From the NCBI RefSeq assembly GCF_004801405.1, contig NZ_SSOB01000001.1, forward strand, positions 124,001 through 188,000: 64,000 nucleotides of DNA. Direction: 5' to 3'. The notes beneath the pieces are model-generated. The model had not been told where the DNA came from. It ran no database searches and saw only the letters and a list, made by a program, of their open reading frames with translations. The position numbers and the translations under genes were made by a program. The stretch's first letter is position 1. Every line of letters starts with the position of its first letter. Source of the DNA: Cohnella fermenti (lineage in GTDB: Bacteria; Bacillota; Bacilli; Paenibacillales; Paenibacillaceae). Shown here piece after piece: positions 26,703-35,446 of the stretch.

Positions 26703-27836
26703 GTGATTATTTCTTCTATAGAAGTATATCCGCTAAGGCTTCCGATGAAGTCCGACTTCGCCATCTCGGGAGGGGCGGTAGGCAATCAAGCCGAAGGAGC
26801 TCCTCATGTATACGTACGTATTGAATCCGATACGGGGGCGGTGGGCTGGGGAGAGGCTCGTCCGAGTCACCGTTGGAGCAGTGAGACGTTGGAATCGGTT
26901 GTATCCACGATCGAGAAGTATTTGAAGCCGACTTTGATCGGTCTGCCAGCCGGAGATTTGAGGCAGATCGAGCGGATACTGGCCAAACAGATCGCGCATG
27001 GCTATAATGCAGGGCAGCCGATCGCCAAGGCCGCTGTGGATATGGCATTGCACGATCTGCTTGCGGTTGCCGAAGGCAAGCGGCTGACCGAGTTGTGGCA
27101 TGCTCCGTCCGCCGATCGCATCGATCTGTCTTATCTGATCAGCACTTCCGATCCGGAGGAGGCGCGAGCCAAGTCCGCATATGCCAAATCCCAGGGCTTC
27201 AAGGGAGTGGACGTGAAGATCGGACTTGATCCCAAGAGGGATGCGGAGATCGTACGCGCGGTCAAGGAAGCGGCTCCGGACTTGTTCTTCCGTGTCGACG
27301 CCAACCAAGCCTACAGCTTGCCGGAAGCCATCAGAATCGCCAAAGAACTGGAGGCAATCGGGATCGATGTGTTCGAACAGCCGATGCGGGCGAACATGCT
27401 GCAGGAACATGCCTTGCTCAGACGCAAGACAGATCTGCCGATCGCGTTGGACGAGAGTATCTGGACGCCCTCCGATTTGTTGCAGGCGATCCGCTTGGAA
27501 GCATGCGACTACGCGGTTGTTAAGCTCACCAAAATGGCAGGCTTCCGCGGGGCCAAACTCTGTGGGGAGATTGCGCATCATGCCTGTCTGGGGCTGCTTG
27601 GAGGCGGCTTGACCGAATCGGGCCTAGGACTCGCGGCCAGCGCCCAGTTGTTCTTAGCTTTGGATATCCGCTCGCCGGTTGACTTGAACGGTCCGTTCTT
27701 CCTGGCCGACGATCCGATACGGGAGAAGCCGGTACTGGCGCGGGGGACCGCATTCCTTCCGCAAGGGCTCGGAATCGGATGCGTTCCTGACGAGCGGCTG
27801 CTGGATCGTTATCGCTCGCCGGTATGTTGCGAATAG
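26703..27836 (+). CDS. Mandelate racemase/muconate lactonizing enzyme-family protein
   Basis: 377 residues, GTG start with AAGGAAGGGAG upstream. Enolase-superfamily metal ligands are Asp199 (RVDAN), Glu225 (FEQPM) and Asp250 (ALDES); Lys172 (VKIG) and Lys274 (VVKLTK) flank the active site as in the MLE subgroup. Such enzymes act as sugar-acid dehydratases, cycloisomerases, epimerases or racemases. In this operon a sugar-acid dehydratase would complete a lactonase/FAH route, but the lysine arrangement resembles muconate and dipeptide-epimerase subgroups more than classical sugar dehydratases. Confidence 0.88.
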   Translation: MIISSIEVYPLRLPMKSDFAISGGAVGNQAEGAPHVYVRIESDTGAVGWGEARPSHRWSSETLESVVSTIEKYLKPTLIGLPAGDLRQIERILAKQIAHGYNAGQPIAKAAVDMALHDLLAVAEGKRLTELWHAPSADRIDLSYLISTSDPEEARAKSAYAKSQGFKGVDVKIGLDPKRDAEIVRAVKEAAPDLFFRVDANQAYSLPEAIRIAKELEAIGIDVFEQPMRANMLQEHALLRRKTDLPIALDESIWTPSDLLQAIRLEACDYAVVKLTKMAGFRGAKLCGEIAHHACLGLLGGGLTESGLGLAASAQLFLALDIRSPVDLNGPFFLADDPIREKPVLARGTAFLPQGLGIGCVPDERLLDRYRSPVCCE

Positions 27837-27891
27837 CTCGTAACCGGCAGATCCGGCGCTGACAGGGCTCGATAAATTAGGGGGGACCGAT

Positions 27892-29682
27892 ATGAAGTCG
27901 ACATTCGGCGTGAACGCAGGGAAGTTTGTCTTCAATGGACAAGCCGTTCGCTTAATAAGCGGAGCGATGCATTATTTCCGAATCGTTCCCGCGTACTGGG
28001 AAGACAGGCTGTTGAAGCTGAAGGCATGCGGATTTAACGCCGTCGAGACCTATATCCCTTGGAATTTGCACGAGCCGAAGGAAGGAAGCTTTAACTTCGA
28101 GGGCATTGCAGATATTAAGCGTTTTATTGAGTTGGCACACAGGTTGGATTTATTCGTCATCGTGAGACCAAGTCCTTATATATGTGCGGAATGGGAATTC
28201 GGGGGCTTGCCCGCGTGGCTGCTTGCAGACGCCAATATGAAGCTTCGTTGCATGCATAAACCGTATCTGGACAAATTGGATGCCTATTACGACGTATTGA
28301 TCCCTTTGCTAACGCCATTGCTCTGCACGAACGGCGGACCCATCATTGCCATGCAGATCGAGAATGAGTACGGCAGTTACGGCAACGATAAAGCTTACTT
28401 GGCGTACATAAAGGACGGCCTGGTTCGACGTGGCGTCGATGTGTTATTGTTTACATCCGATGGTGCGGAAGATTATATGCTCCAAGGAGGCATGTTGCTC
28501 CCCAAAGTGCTTGCGACGGTGAATTTTGGTTCCAAGCCGGAGCAATCTTTTGAGAAGTTGGGACAATATCAGCCTGATAAGCCGAAGATGTGCATGGAAT
28601 ATTGGAACGGATGGTTCGATCATTGGGGAGAGATTCATCACGTCAGGGAAAATGAAGATGTAGCGGTCGAATTGGACAGAATACTGAGCTCGGGCGCCTC
28701 GGTCAACTTCTATATGTTCCATGGAGGAACAAACTTCGGTTTCTATAATGGCGCCAATTATTTCAACCGTTACGAGCCGACAGTAACGAGCTACGATTAC
28801 AATGCTCTGCTTAATGAAGCAGGAGACATAACGGAGAAGTATCTGGCGATCCGTGAAGTCATTGCCAAGCATGTCGGAATGCCCGAAGCCCTGATGCCGG
28901 AGCCGATAAAGAAGAAAAACTATGGTGTTGTTCGGTTAATCGAGCAAGCAAATTTGTTCGCACAATTAGACCTATTGTCCCAGCCGGTGTACAGCGTCTA
29001 CCCCGAGACGATGGAGAGGCTCGGGCAGAGTTACGGATTCATCCACTATCGGACGATAGTATCGGGCCCAAGACCCGAGAGCAAGGTTGTCATCCAGGAA
29101 GTGCGAGACCGGGCATTGGTGTACCTGGACGGCGAATATCAAGGGGTCATCGACAGGAACGATCACGACATTGGCTTGGATATCAGAGAACACGACATTG
29201 TCGTGGCTACTCCTCCCGAAGGCTCAACGTTAGGAATTCTGGTTGAGAACATGGGGCGAGTCAATTATGGATGGATGCTCAAGGATCCCAAGGGGATTAC
29301 CGAAGGGGTAAGGCTTGGAGGGCAGTTTTTGTTCGGATGGGACATCTTTACGCTTCCGATGGACAACTTGACCAATCTTGAATTCGAGCCCTTGGCCGCA
29401 CAAGATGAACGCTCGGGCCCCCTCGCTTCTCCAACTTTCTTCAGAGGTTCGTTTGAAGTGGCGGAGCCGGCCGATACCTTCTTGAAGCTGGAGGGATGGA
29501 GCAAGGGAAGCGTCTTTATCAACGGATTCAACATTGGGCGCTATTGGAACATAGGTCCGCAGAAGACGCTTTATGTTCCAGGGCCGTTGCTTATAGAAGG
29601 AACAAACGAACTCATTGTGCTGGAGCTTCATGCCATGATTGAGCCTGCAGTTCGATTCCAGGACTTCATGGAACTGGGCTAG
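27892..29682 (+). CDS. GH35 beta-galactosidase
   Basis: 596 residues with no signal peptide, so cytoplasmic. SGAMHYFRIVPAYWEDRL (23-40) and CAEWEFGGLPAWLL (98-111) are family 35 signatures; GGPIIAMQIENEYGSYG has Glu159 as acid/base, and CMEYWNGWFDHWG has Glu236 as nucleophile. Two C-terminal beta-sandwich domains complete the usual length. RBS GGGGGG precedes the ATG 55 nt after the previous gene. Base composition is slightly more AT-rich than its neighbours. It hydrolyses terminal beta-galactosides, a logical partner of the GH20 enzyme at the head of the run. Confidence 0.93.
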   Translation: MKSTFGVNAGKFVFNGQAVRLISGAMHYFRIVPAYWEDRLLKLKACGFNAVETYIPWNLHEPKEGSFNFEGIADIKRFIELAHRLDLFVIVRPSPYICAEWEFGGLPAWLLADANMKLRCMHKPYLDKLDAYYDVLIPLLTPLLCTNGGPIIAMQIENEYGSYGNDKAYLAYIKDGLVRRGVDVLLFTSDGAEDYMLQGGMLLPKVLATVNFGSKPEQSFEKLGQYQPDKPKMCMEYWNGWFDHWGEIHHVRENEDVAVELDRILSSGASVNFYMFHGGTNFGFYNGANYFNRYEPTVTSYDYNALLNEAGDITEKYLAIREVIAKHVGMPEALMPEPIKKKNYGVVRLIEQANLFAQLDLLSQPVYSVYPETMERLGQSYGFIHYRTIVSGPRPESKVVIQEVRDRALVYLDGEYQGVIDRNDHDIGLDIREHDIVVATPPEGSTLGILVENMGRVNYGWMLKDPKGITEGVRLGGQFLFGWDIFTLPMDNLTNLEFEPLAAQDERSGPLASPTFFRGSFEVAEPADTFLKLEGWSKGSVFINGFNIGRYWNIGPQKTLYVPGPLLIEGTNELIVLELHAMIEPAVRFQDFMELG

Positions 29683-29727
29683 TTCATTCATCGGTTGGAG
29701 TCGAGGTGTGAATACAGCGTGTCTGGG

Positions 29728-29757
29728 GCTCCAGCCGATTCGGCTGGAGCTTCTGTT
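29728..29757 (+). terminator. Rho-independent terminator after the beta-galactosidase gene
   Basis: GCTCCAGCCG and CGGCTGGAGC form a perfect 10-bp stem with a 3-nt loop, followed by TTCTGTT. It ends the plus-strand catabolic operon. Confidence 0.8.
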
Positions 29758-29850
29758 ATGAATTGGGCAGTTGCGCTTCATTCAATTGCCCGCTCGAGCG
29801 GTTCTGCGATATAGTTACTAGAGATAATTGGAAGAAGATATTTGCGGAAA

Positions 29851-32800
29851 ATGTCGAGCGGGGAGCTGGAGCGGTTGACGTCGAAGGTTGCGAAGCTGAG
29901 CGGTTGGAAGCTTGCCGTATGGGTGGGCCTCTTCTCGCTTGTTCTGATAGGCGCGCGTATGGCGTGGATCGCTTCCTTCCAGGCAGCGGATCAGCCGCAC
30001 GCCGTGAATGGGGAACTGGATCTGAGGAATTGGGAATTCTCCTCGACCAGGGCATTGGTTCTGGACGGCGAGTGGGAATTTTACCCGCATATGCGATGGA
30101 TGGAAGAGGAGCGGTCGGCAGAAGCTCCGGGAGATTCGCATGCGACCGTTCAAGTCCCGGGCCCCTGGAACGACGCCATGCAGCCGGACAATCCCACGCC
30201 TTACGGATACGGCTCCTATCGCTTGCGCATTTACGTCAATCCCGCTAACGAAGCCTCGTACAGCATACGCGTGCCTAGTGTGCGCAACGCCTCAATGCTC
30301 TATATTAACGGTCGACTGCATCGGACGATGGGCAAGCTCGCGGAGACGGAGAGCGAGTATGCGGCCTACAATGTTCCTTATACGGCCACGTTCCTCGCGG
30401 ATGGACAAGGCGTTATCGAAGTGGTCGTGGAAGCGGCGAATTACAAGGACCCGCGAGGAGGAGGCATCGTGCGCTCCTTACGGTTCGGCACGGAAGAGGC
30501 GGTTGATCGGGAGACGAAGTTATCCACGTCCATGCAGCAACTGGTTACTGTAGTCTTGATGATGCATGCCGTCTACGCGTTCTTCCTGTATCTGCTCGGA
30601 AGGCGGGAACGAATTCTTCTGCTCGTGTCCCTCTTGGCGGTCAGCGTGATGCTGTTGTTTATGCTGAGCAGCGAAGAGAAGCCGTTGAGCTTCTGGTTCC
30701 TGATCAATTACGAGTGGGGCTTCAAGCTGGTCCATCTGTCGATGGTCGGGATCGCGTATGCCTTGATGAATTGCATCAAGAACTGGGCGCCCCGGCGCTG
30801 GCGAACCATCTATCCGGGGCTTGGATCGGTGTGCGCCATTGCGACCGCTCTGGCTCTGATTCTGCCCGCGCACCTCCTCATCCTTATTCAGCCGGGGTAC
30901 TTCCTCCTGACGGGCGGGGCCCTCTTTACCGCTATCGTCTTCATGCTTCGGGCTTCCGTGAACAATTCCCGGGACAATGTATATCTTCTGTTGGCGGCCA
31001 TTGCCTTGACCAACAACGCGGTGTGGACGTACGTCGGAATGAAGATCAAGGTGATGTACTATCCGTTCGATCTGATCGTTGCAACGCTGTGCTTCATGCT
31101 GGTCTGGTTCCGGGAATACTTCCGAGCTCATATGGAGGCCAAGAGGATGGCTGCCAAGCTGCAGGAGGCGGACATTCAGAAGGACCGATTCCTGGCGAAC
31201 ACCTCGCATGAGCTGAGGAATCCGCTTCACGGCATCCTCAACATGTCGCAGGCGGTGCTGGATCGGGAGCGGCAGTGGATGGACGAGAAGAGCGTCAAGG
31301 ATCTGGGGGTTGTGCTCACCGTCGGGCGTCGAATGTCGCAGATGCTCGACGATCTGCTCGATGCGGTGAGTCTGAGGGAAGGGGCGCCGCGATTGCTTCC
31401 GCAACGGATCGCGCTGCAGGCGATCGTTGCCGGAGTGATGGACATGCTGCAATTCATGACGGAGAGGAAGCCGGTCCGGATGGACAATCGGATTCCGGAA
31501 TCCTTCCCGCTCGTATGGGCGGACGAGAATCGGGTCGCTCAGATTCTGTTCAACCTGCTGCACAATGCACTGAAGTTTACGGAAGAGGGAGAGGTTGTCG
31601 TCATGGCGGAGGTTCGCGGCAAGCTGGCCTGCATCCGTGTCCGCGACACGGGCGTCGGTATGGACGAATCGACGCTGCAGCGTGTCTTCGAGCCTTACGA
31701 GCAGGGCCAATCCGGAAGCCGGGTGTTCGAGGGAGGATTCGGGCTTGGACTTGGCATCTCGAAGCAACTGGTGGAACTGCACGGCGGCAAGCTTCACGCG
31801 ACATCGAGAGCGGGAGTCGGCTCGGAATTCGTCTTTACGCTTCCGTTGGCCGAGGACCAGACCTCAAGCTGCGCTTCCGAGAGGGAAGCCCACCGCCTCC
31901 CGGCAACAAGCCGGCCTCTTGCCGCTTCCGAGGCGGCTGCAGCGCGGGAGCCCGCCGCCATCGCCGAACCCGAGGATACGATCGGCCTGCGTCCCCGTAT
32001 TCTGGTTGTGGACGACGATCCGGTCAATCTGAGCGTGATGGAATCGATCCTGTCGTCGGAGAACGCCGAGCTCTTCTTGGCGACCAACGGCAAGCAAGCT
32101 CTGGAAGCTCTAGAGCGTCAGGAGTGGGACTTGGTTATTGCGGATGTGATGATGCCCCGAATGTCCGGGTACGAGCTGGCGCGGGCGATTCGCGGCCGCT
32201 TCTCGGTGACGGAGCTCCCGATTCTGCTGCTGACGGCCCGCAGCCGGACCGAGGATATCGTTAACGGCTTCCTGTCCGGGGCGAACGATTATGTCACCAA
32301 GCCGATCGAGGTTCTGGAGTTTAAGGCGCGAGTAAGGGCGCTGACCGAAGTGAAGCTATCCGCACACGAACGCCTGCAGATGGAAGCCGCCTGGCTTCAA
32401 GCTCAGATTCAGCCGCACTTCCTGTTCAACACGTTGAATGCGGTCATCGCACTAAGCGATATCGATCCCGAGCGGATGCGGGGGCTGCTGGAGATTGTCG
32501 CCGAATTCCTCCGAAGCAAGTTCAGGCTGCGGCAGATGAATGCGCTCGCTCCGATCCAAGAGGAACTCCAGCTCGTTCGGACTTATCTGGACATTGAGCA
32601 GGTCCGGTTCGAAGAGCGGCTGCAAGTCGTCTGGGAGGTCGAAGAGTGCGGCGATCTGCAGATTCCTATGCTGACGATCCAGCCGCTGGTCGAGAATGCG
32701 ATAAGACACGGCGTCATGCCCAAGCTCGGAGGAGGAACCGTCCGGATTCGGGTTGTTCGCCGAGATGCTCATGCGGAGATTACGGTGGAGGATGACGGCA

Positions 32801-32991
32801 ACGGAATCGAGGAGGAGAAGCAGGCGAGAGTTCTGGACCCGCGGACGAAGCCGGAAGTCGGAGCCGGGGTGGGGCTGCTCAATACGGACCGCCGACTAAG
32901 ACGCATCTACGGACAAGGATTGCATATCGACAGCAAGCCCGGCCAAGGCACGAAGGTGTCGTTCGTCGTAACGAAGGAGCTTGAAGAATGA
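29851..32991 (+). CDS. Hybrid sensor kinase with 7TM sensor, HisKA core, receiver and LytS-type second kinase core
   Basis: 1,046 residues; a TTG 9 nt upstream is an alternative start. The order is: one membrane anchor (~17-40), an extracellular jelly-roll domain of 7TMR-DISM type (~60-210), seven spans (~225-420), HisKA with His453 in NTSHELRNPLHG, HATPase with DTGVGMDE and GFGLGLGIS (~550-675), a receiver with Asp765 in IADVMMP (~715-830), and a second His-kinase core with His856 in QIQPHFLFNTLN plus another HATPase (LTIQPLVENAIRHG). Both kinase cores look intact. No DNA-binding domain or adjacent response regulator is present. It probably senses a cell-surface ligand, perhaps a glycan of the preceding operon. 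Confidence 0.88.
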   Translation: MSSGELERLTSKVAKLSGWKLAVWVGLFSLVLIGARMAWIASFQAADQPHAVNGELDLRNWEFSSTRALVLDGEWEFYPHMRWMEEERSAEAPGDSHATVQVPGPWNDAMQPDNPTPYGYGSYRLRIYVNPANEASYSIRVPSVRNASMLYINGRLHRTMGKLAETESEYAAYNVPYTATFLADGQGVIEVVVEAANYKDPRGGGIVRSLRFGTEEAVDRETKLSTSMQQLVTVVLMMHAVYAFFLYLLGRRERILLLVSLLAVSVMLLFMLSSEEKPLSFWFLINYEWGFKLVHLSMVGIAYALMNCIKNWAPRRWRTIYPGLGSVCAIATALALILPAHLLILIQPGYFLLTGGALFTAIVFMLRASVNNSRDNVYLLLAAIALTNNAVWTYVGMKIKVMYYPFDLIVATLCFMLVWFREYFRAHMEAKRMAAKLQEADIQKDRFLANTSHELRNPLHGILNMSQAVLDRERQWMDEKSVKDLGVVLTVGRRMSQMLDDLLDAVSLREGAPRLLPQRIALQAIVAGVMDMLQFMTERKPVRMDNRIPESFPLVWADENRVAQILFNLLHNALKFTEEGEVVVMAEVRGKLACIRVRDTGVGMDESTLQRVFEPYEQGQSGSRVFEGGFGLGLGISKQLVELHGGKLHATSRAGVGSEFVFTLPLAEDQTSSCASEREAHRLPATSRPLAASEAAAAREPAAIAEPEDTIGLRPRILVVDDDPVNLSVMESILSSENAELFLATNGKQALEALERQEWDLVIADVMMPRMSGYELARAIRGRFSVTELPILLLTARSRTEDIVNGFLSGANDYVTKPIEVLEFKARVRALTEVKLSAHERLQMEAAWLQAQIQPHFLFNTLNAVIALSDIDPERMRGLLEIVAEFLRSKFRLRQMNALAPIQEELQLVRTYLDIEQVRFEERLQVVWEVEECGDLQIPMLTIQPLVENAIRHGVMPKLGGGTVRIRVVRRDAHAEITVEDDGNGIEEEKQARVLDPRTKPEVGAGVGLLNTDRRLRRIYGQGLHIDSKPGQGTKVSFVVTKELEE

Positions 32992-33067
32992 ATGACTCAG
33001 GACGGGCTCCTGTGGGGAAAAAGCAACAGCGGGAGCACAAGGCCAACTTTAGCGGGGGGAGTTAATC

Positions 33068-34069
33068 ATGCCGTTCACCATCGTTCGGAACGATATTACC
33101 GCGATGCAGGTCGATGTTATCGTCAATGCCGCGAACACGTCTCTGCAGCAAGGGGGCGGCGTGTGCGGGGCCATCTTCGCGGCTGCCGGCGCCGGCGAGC
33201 TGCAGCGGGAATGCGATGCCATCGGCGGCTGCGAGGTCGGCCAGGCCGTGCTTACCAAGGGCTATCGGCTGCCGGCTCCCTATATCATTCATACGCCGGG
33301 GCCGGTGTGGCGGGGAGGCGGCCAGGGAGAGGCTTCCCTGCTGCGGGACTGCTACCGGAATTCGCTTCTGCTGGCTGAGCGGCACGGCTGCGAATCGATT
33401 GCCTTCCCGCTGATCTCCTCGGGGATCTTCGGTTACCCGAAGCAGGAAGCGCTGCAGGCGGCGACGGAGGCGATCCGTTCCTTCTTGCTCGGAAGCGATC
33501 TGGATGTCTACCTGGTCGTGTTCGACTGGGGGGCCGTCGAGGTCGGGGAGCAGTTGCTGGGCGGCGTCGAGGCGTTTATCGACGAGCACTATGTTCGGCA
33601 ACATGCATCGCTTCGCCGGAGCAAACTTCCGGTGGAACGGCAAGCCCTGCAAGAAGATGCGCTCCTGCCGCCCCAATCTGCGCCCGAACCGGACATTCCT
33701 CATCTCGATGAATGGATCGGACGGCTCGACGCCTCCTTTTCCCAGCAATTATTGAGGCTTATCGACCGCAAGGGAAGAACGGATGTCGACGTCTACAAGC
33801 GCGCCAACCTCGACCGGAAGCTGTTCTCGAAGATTCGAAGCAATGCCTCTTACGTGCCGAGCAAGAGGACGGCGGTTGCCTTGGCGATTGCGCTGGAGCT
33901 GGACCTCGAAGAGGCGCAGGACCTGCTGGAGCGGGCCGGCTATGCGCTATCCCGGAGTCAGAAGTTCGACGTCATTATCGAATACTTCATCGGGCGGGGC
34001 AAGTACGATCTGTTCGAGATCAACGAGGTGCTGTTCCACTACGGCCAGCCGTCGCTTGGGCCCGGATGA
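33068..34069 (+). CDS. Macro-domain protein with helical/HTH-like C-terminal domain
   Basis: 333 residues. Residues 1-175 are a macro domain: VDVIVNAANTSLQQGGGVCG with the ADP-ribose-binding Asn-Ala-Asn, and PLISSGIFGYP for the second phosphate loop. After a linker, residues ~220-330 form a helical domain (VDVYKRANLDRKLFSKIRSN, PSKRTAVALAIALELDLEEA) reminiscent of an XRE-like helix-turn-helix. RBS GCGGGGGGAG precedes the ATG. Macro domains bind or hydrolyse ADP-ribose. The VWA protein encoded next suggests a two-protein module; its function is unknown. Confidence 0.85.
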   Translation: MPFTIVRNDITAMQVDVIVNAANTSLQQGGGVCGAIFAAAGAGELQRECDAIGGCEVGQAVLTKGYRLPAPYIIHTPGPVWRGGGQGEASLLRDCYRNSLLLAERHGCESIAFPLISSGIFGYPKQEALQAATEAIRSFLLGSDLDVYLVVFDWGAVEVGEQLLGGVEAFIDEHYVRQHASLRRSKLPVERQALQEDALLPPQSAPEPDIPHLDEWIGRLDASFSQQLLRLIDRKGRTDVDVYKRANLDRKLFSKIRSNASYVPSKRTAVALAIALELDLEEAQDLLERAGYALSRSQKFDVIIEYFIGRGKYDLFEINEVLFHYGQPSLGPG

Positions 34070-34184
34070 TCTCCGATTCTGGGAGGAATGTCCTCAAGGA
34101 CGGAATGTCGCCTCGCAAGCGACCTCGCAGGGCTCGCCTTCGGTTAAGCTGGAGCCATACCGATTGCGAATGGAGGACTTCCTA

Positions 34185-34844
34185 ATGAAGACGAACAGAA
34201 CGGAACTGGTGTTTATTCTCGACAAGAGCGGCTCGATGGGCGGGCTGGAGGCCGATACGATCGGCGGCTACAACGCCATGCTCGCCAGGCAGCAGGCAGA
34301 GGAAGGCGAGGCGCGCATCACGACGGCGCTCTTCGACAACGATTATGAGCTGCTGCACGATCGGCTCGACATTCGGTCCGTAGCTCCGATCACCGAGAAG
34401 GAGTACGTCGTGGGAGGCTCGACGGCGCTGCTGGACGCGATAGGACGAACAATTCACAAAATCGCGAACGTGCAGAAGAACACATCCGAGGCTTACCGCG
34501 CGGACAAGGTGTTGTTCGTCATCACGACCGACGGGATGGAGAACGCCAGCCGCGAATACAGTTCCGCCCAGATCAAGGGCCTGATCGAACGGCAGCAGAC
34601 AAAATTCGGCTGGGAGTTTATTTTCCTGGGAGCCAACATCGACTCGGTCCAGGTGGCCGGCCGCTTCGGAATCGCCGCCAGCCGGGTGCAGAACTACCAT
34701 GCCGACCGCGAAGGAACGCGGTTGAACTACGAGGTCGTCGCCGATGCCGTCACGCACTTCCGCAAGAGCGGAGCCTTGGCCGACAACTGGGGCGAAGGCA
34801 TCCGCCAGGATTACGAGAGCCGCGGCGGCCGGCGCGTGCGCTAA
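34185..34844 (+). CDS. VWA-domain protein
   Basis: 219 residues from the ATG at 34185 (TGGAGG upstream). A complete MIDAS metal site is visible: DKSGSMGG (residues 13-20), a Thr in GGSTALLDA and TTDGMENAS. The protein is essentially a lone VWA fold with no signal peptide, so it is cytoplasmic. VWA domains bind partners through a divalent metal. It lies 115 nt after the macro-domain gene and probably works with it. A hairpin terminator follows. Confidence 0.87.
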   Translation: MKTNRTELVFILDKSGSMGGLEADTIGGYNAMLARQQAEEGEARITTALFDNDYELLHDRLDIRSVAPITEKEYVVGGSTALLDAIGRTIHKIANVQKNTSEAYRADKVLFVITTDGMENASREYSSAQIKGLIERQQTKFGWEFIFLGANIDSVQVAGRFGIAASRVQNYHADREGTRLNYEVVADAVTHFRKSGALADNWGEGIRQDYESRGGRRVR

Positions 34845-34880
34845 GCGGCCGCGTGCTGCCGGAAAGTCCGGGGACGAAGC

Positions 34881-34925
34881 AGAGCTTCTGACCGTCTTGT
34901 TTATCGAGACGGCGGAGGCTCTTTT
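34881..34925 (+). terminator. Terminator after the VWA gene
   Basis: A long imperfect stem (AGAGCTTCTG-A-CCGTCT pairing with AGACGGCGGAGGCTCT, with one bulge and several GT pairs) is followed by five T. It lies 37 nt past the stop codon. Confidence 0.75.
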
Positions 34926-34938
34926 TGCATGGAATATT

Positions 34939-35035
34939 CCCCGAACCCCGAACCCCGAACCCGAACCCGAACCCGAACCCGAACCCGAACCCGAACCCGA
35001 ACCCGAACCCGAACCCGAACCCGAACCCGAACCCC
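34939..35035. repeat. Tandem hexanucleotide repeat (GAACCC), about 13 copies
   Basis: Two 7-nt units (GAACCCC) at 34943 and 34950 run into 13 GAA-bearing units at exact 6-nt spacing from 34957 to 35029. It lies about 15 nt past the VWA terminator. Copy number is likely to vary by slipped-strand mispairing. The hexamer length keeps frame, so it would not phase-switch a reading frame. Confidence 0.95.
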
Positions 35036-35225
35036 CTCCTCGCATCCCGCCCCTTGTCCAACTCCTGTTCCCTGCCAGCATGAATGGAACCGACTCCCGT
35101 CGCGGGTCGCCTTCGACCAGGCCGCAGCGACTCGACCGGCTCGCCCGCCTAGCGGCTCGGCGCCAGTTCGGGCTCGCAGCATGATGCGCCGGTGACTGGG
35201 TGAGTGCGTGTGCGTGTGCGAGCGG

Positions 35226-35263
35226 AGTTGGCGATGCCGTCAGAGTCAGTGATGCCGCCAACT
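35226..35263. repeat. Inverted repeat beside the 52-bp array
   Basis: AGTTGGCG and CGCCAACT flank a 22-nt loop that also contains a direct repeat GATGCCG. It ends 11 nt before the first array unit. No T run follows, so it is not an obvious terminator. Confidence 0.55.
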
Positions 35264-35274
35264 GCCCGGAGTTT

Positions 35275-35446
35275 ATGTGAAATTTCACATTGGTACAGCT
35301 CGATAACGGGCAGTTTGACCATTTTTATATGAAAAACCACATACATAAGGGTCACTCCACCTCGAGTCCCCCGTATTTATGCTAAAAACCACATAAAACA
35401 GCACAATTCAGGCCAATCCGAAGGCGATGAATGTGAAATTTCATAT
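35275..35446. repeat. Regular array 1: four 16-bp elements at exact 52-bp spacing
   Basis: Elements begin at 35275 (ATGTGAAATTTCACAT, a perfect palindrome), 35327 (ATATGAAAAACCACAT), 35379 (ATGCTAAAAACCACAT) and 35431 (ATGTGAAATTTCATAT). Start-to-start distance is 52 bp every time, leaving 36-bp spacers that share little sequence with each other. The same element and period occur at 40356. The consensus is roughly ATGYKAAAWWYCRCAT, often within TTTATG...CATAAA. No further unit fits at 35223 or 35483. Function unknown. Confidence 0.9.

Noticed and set aside
30520..31797. Long minus-strand frame opposite the hybrid kinase
   Set aside because: It is a shadow frame produced by high-GC codon bias; the plus strand encodes complete kinase domains.
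34744..35195. Open frames with Pro-Glu or Arg-Thr repeats through the GAACCC tract
   Set aside because: They arise from the hexamer repeat itself, have no ribosome binding site, and begin inside or just after the VWA gene and its terminator.
35275..35446. Array 1 as a CRISPR array
   Set aside because: The repeat is only 16 bp and varies between copies, the 36-bp spacers are not clearly foreign, and there is no cas gene or leader in the window.
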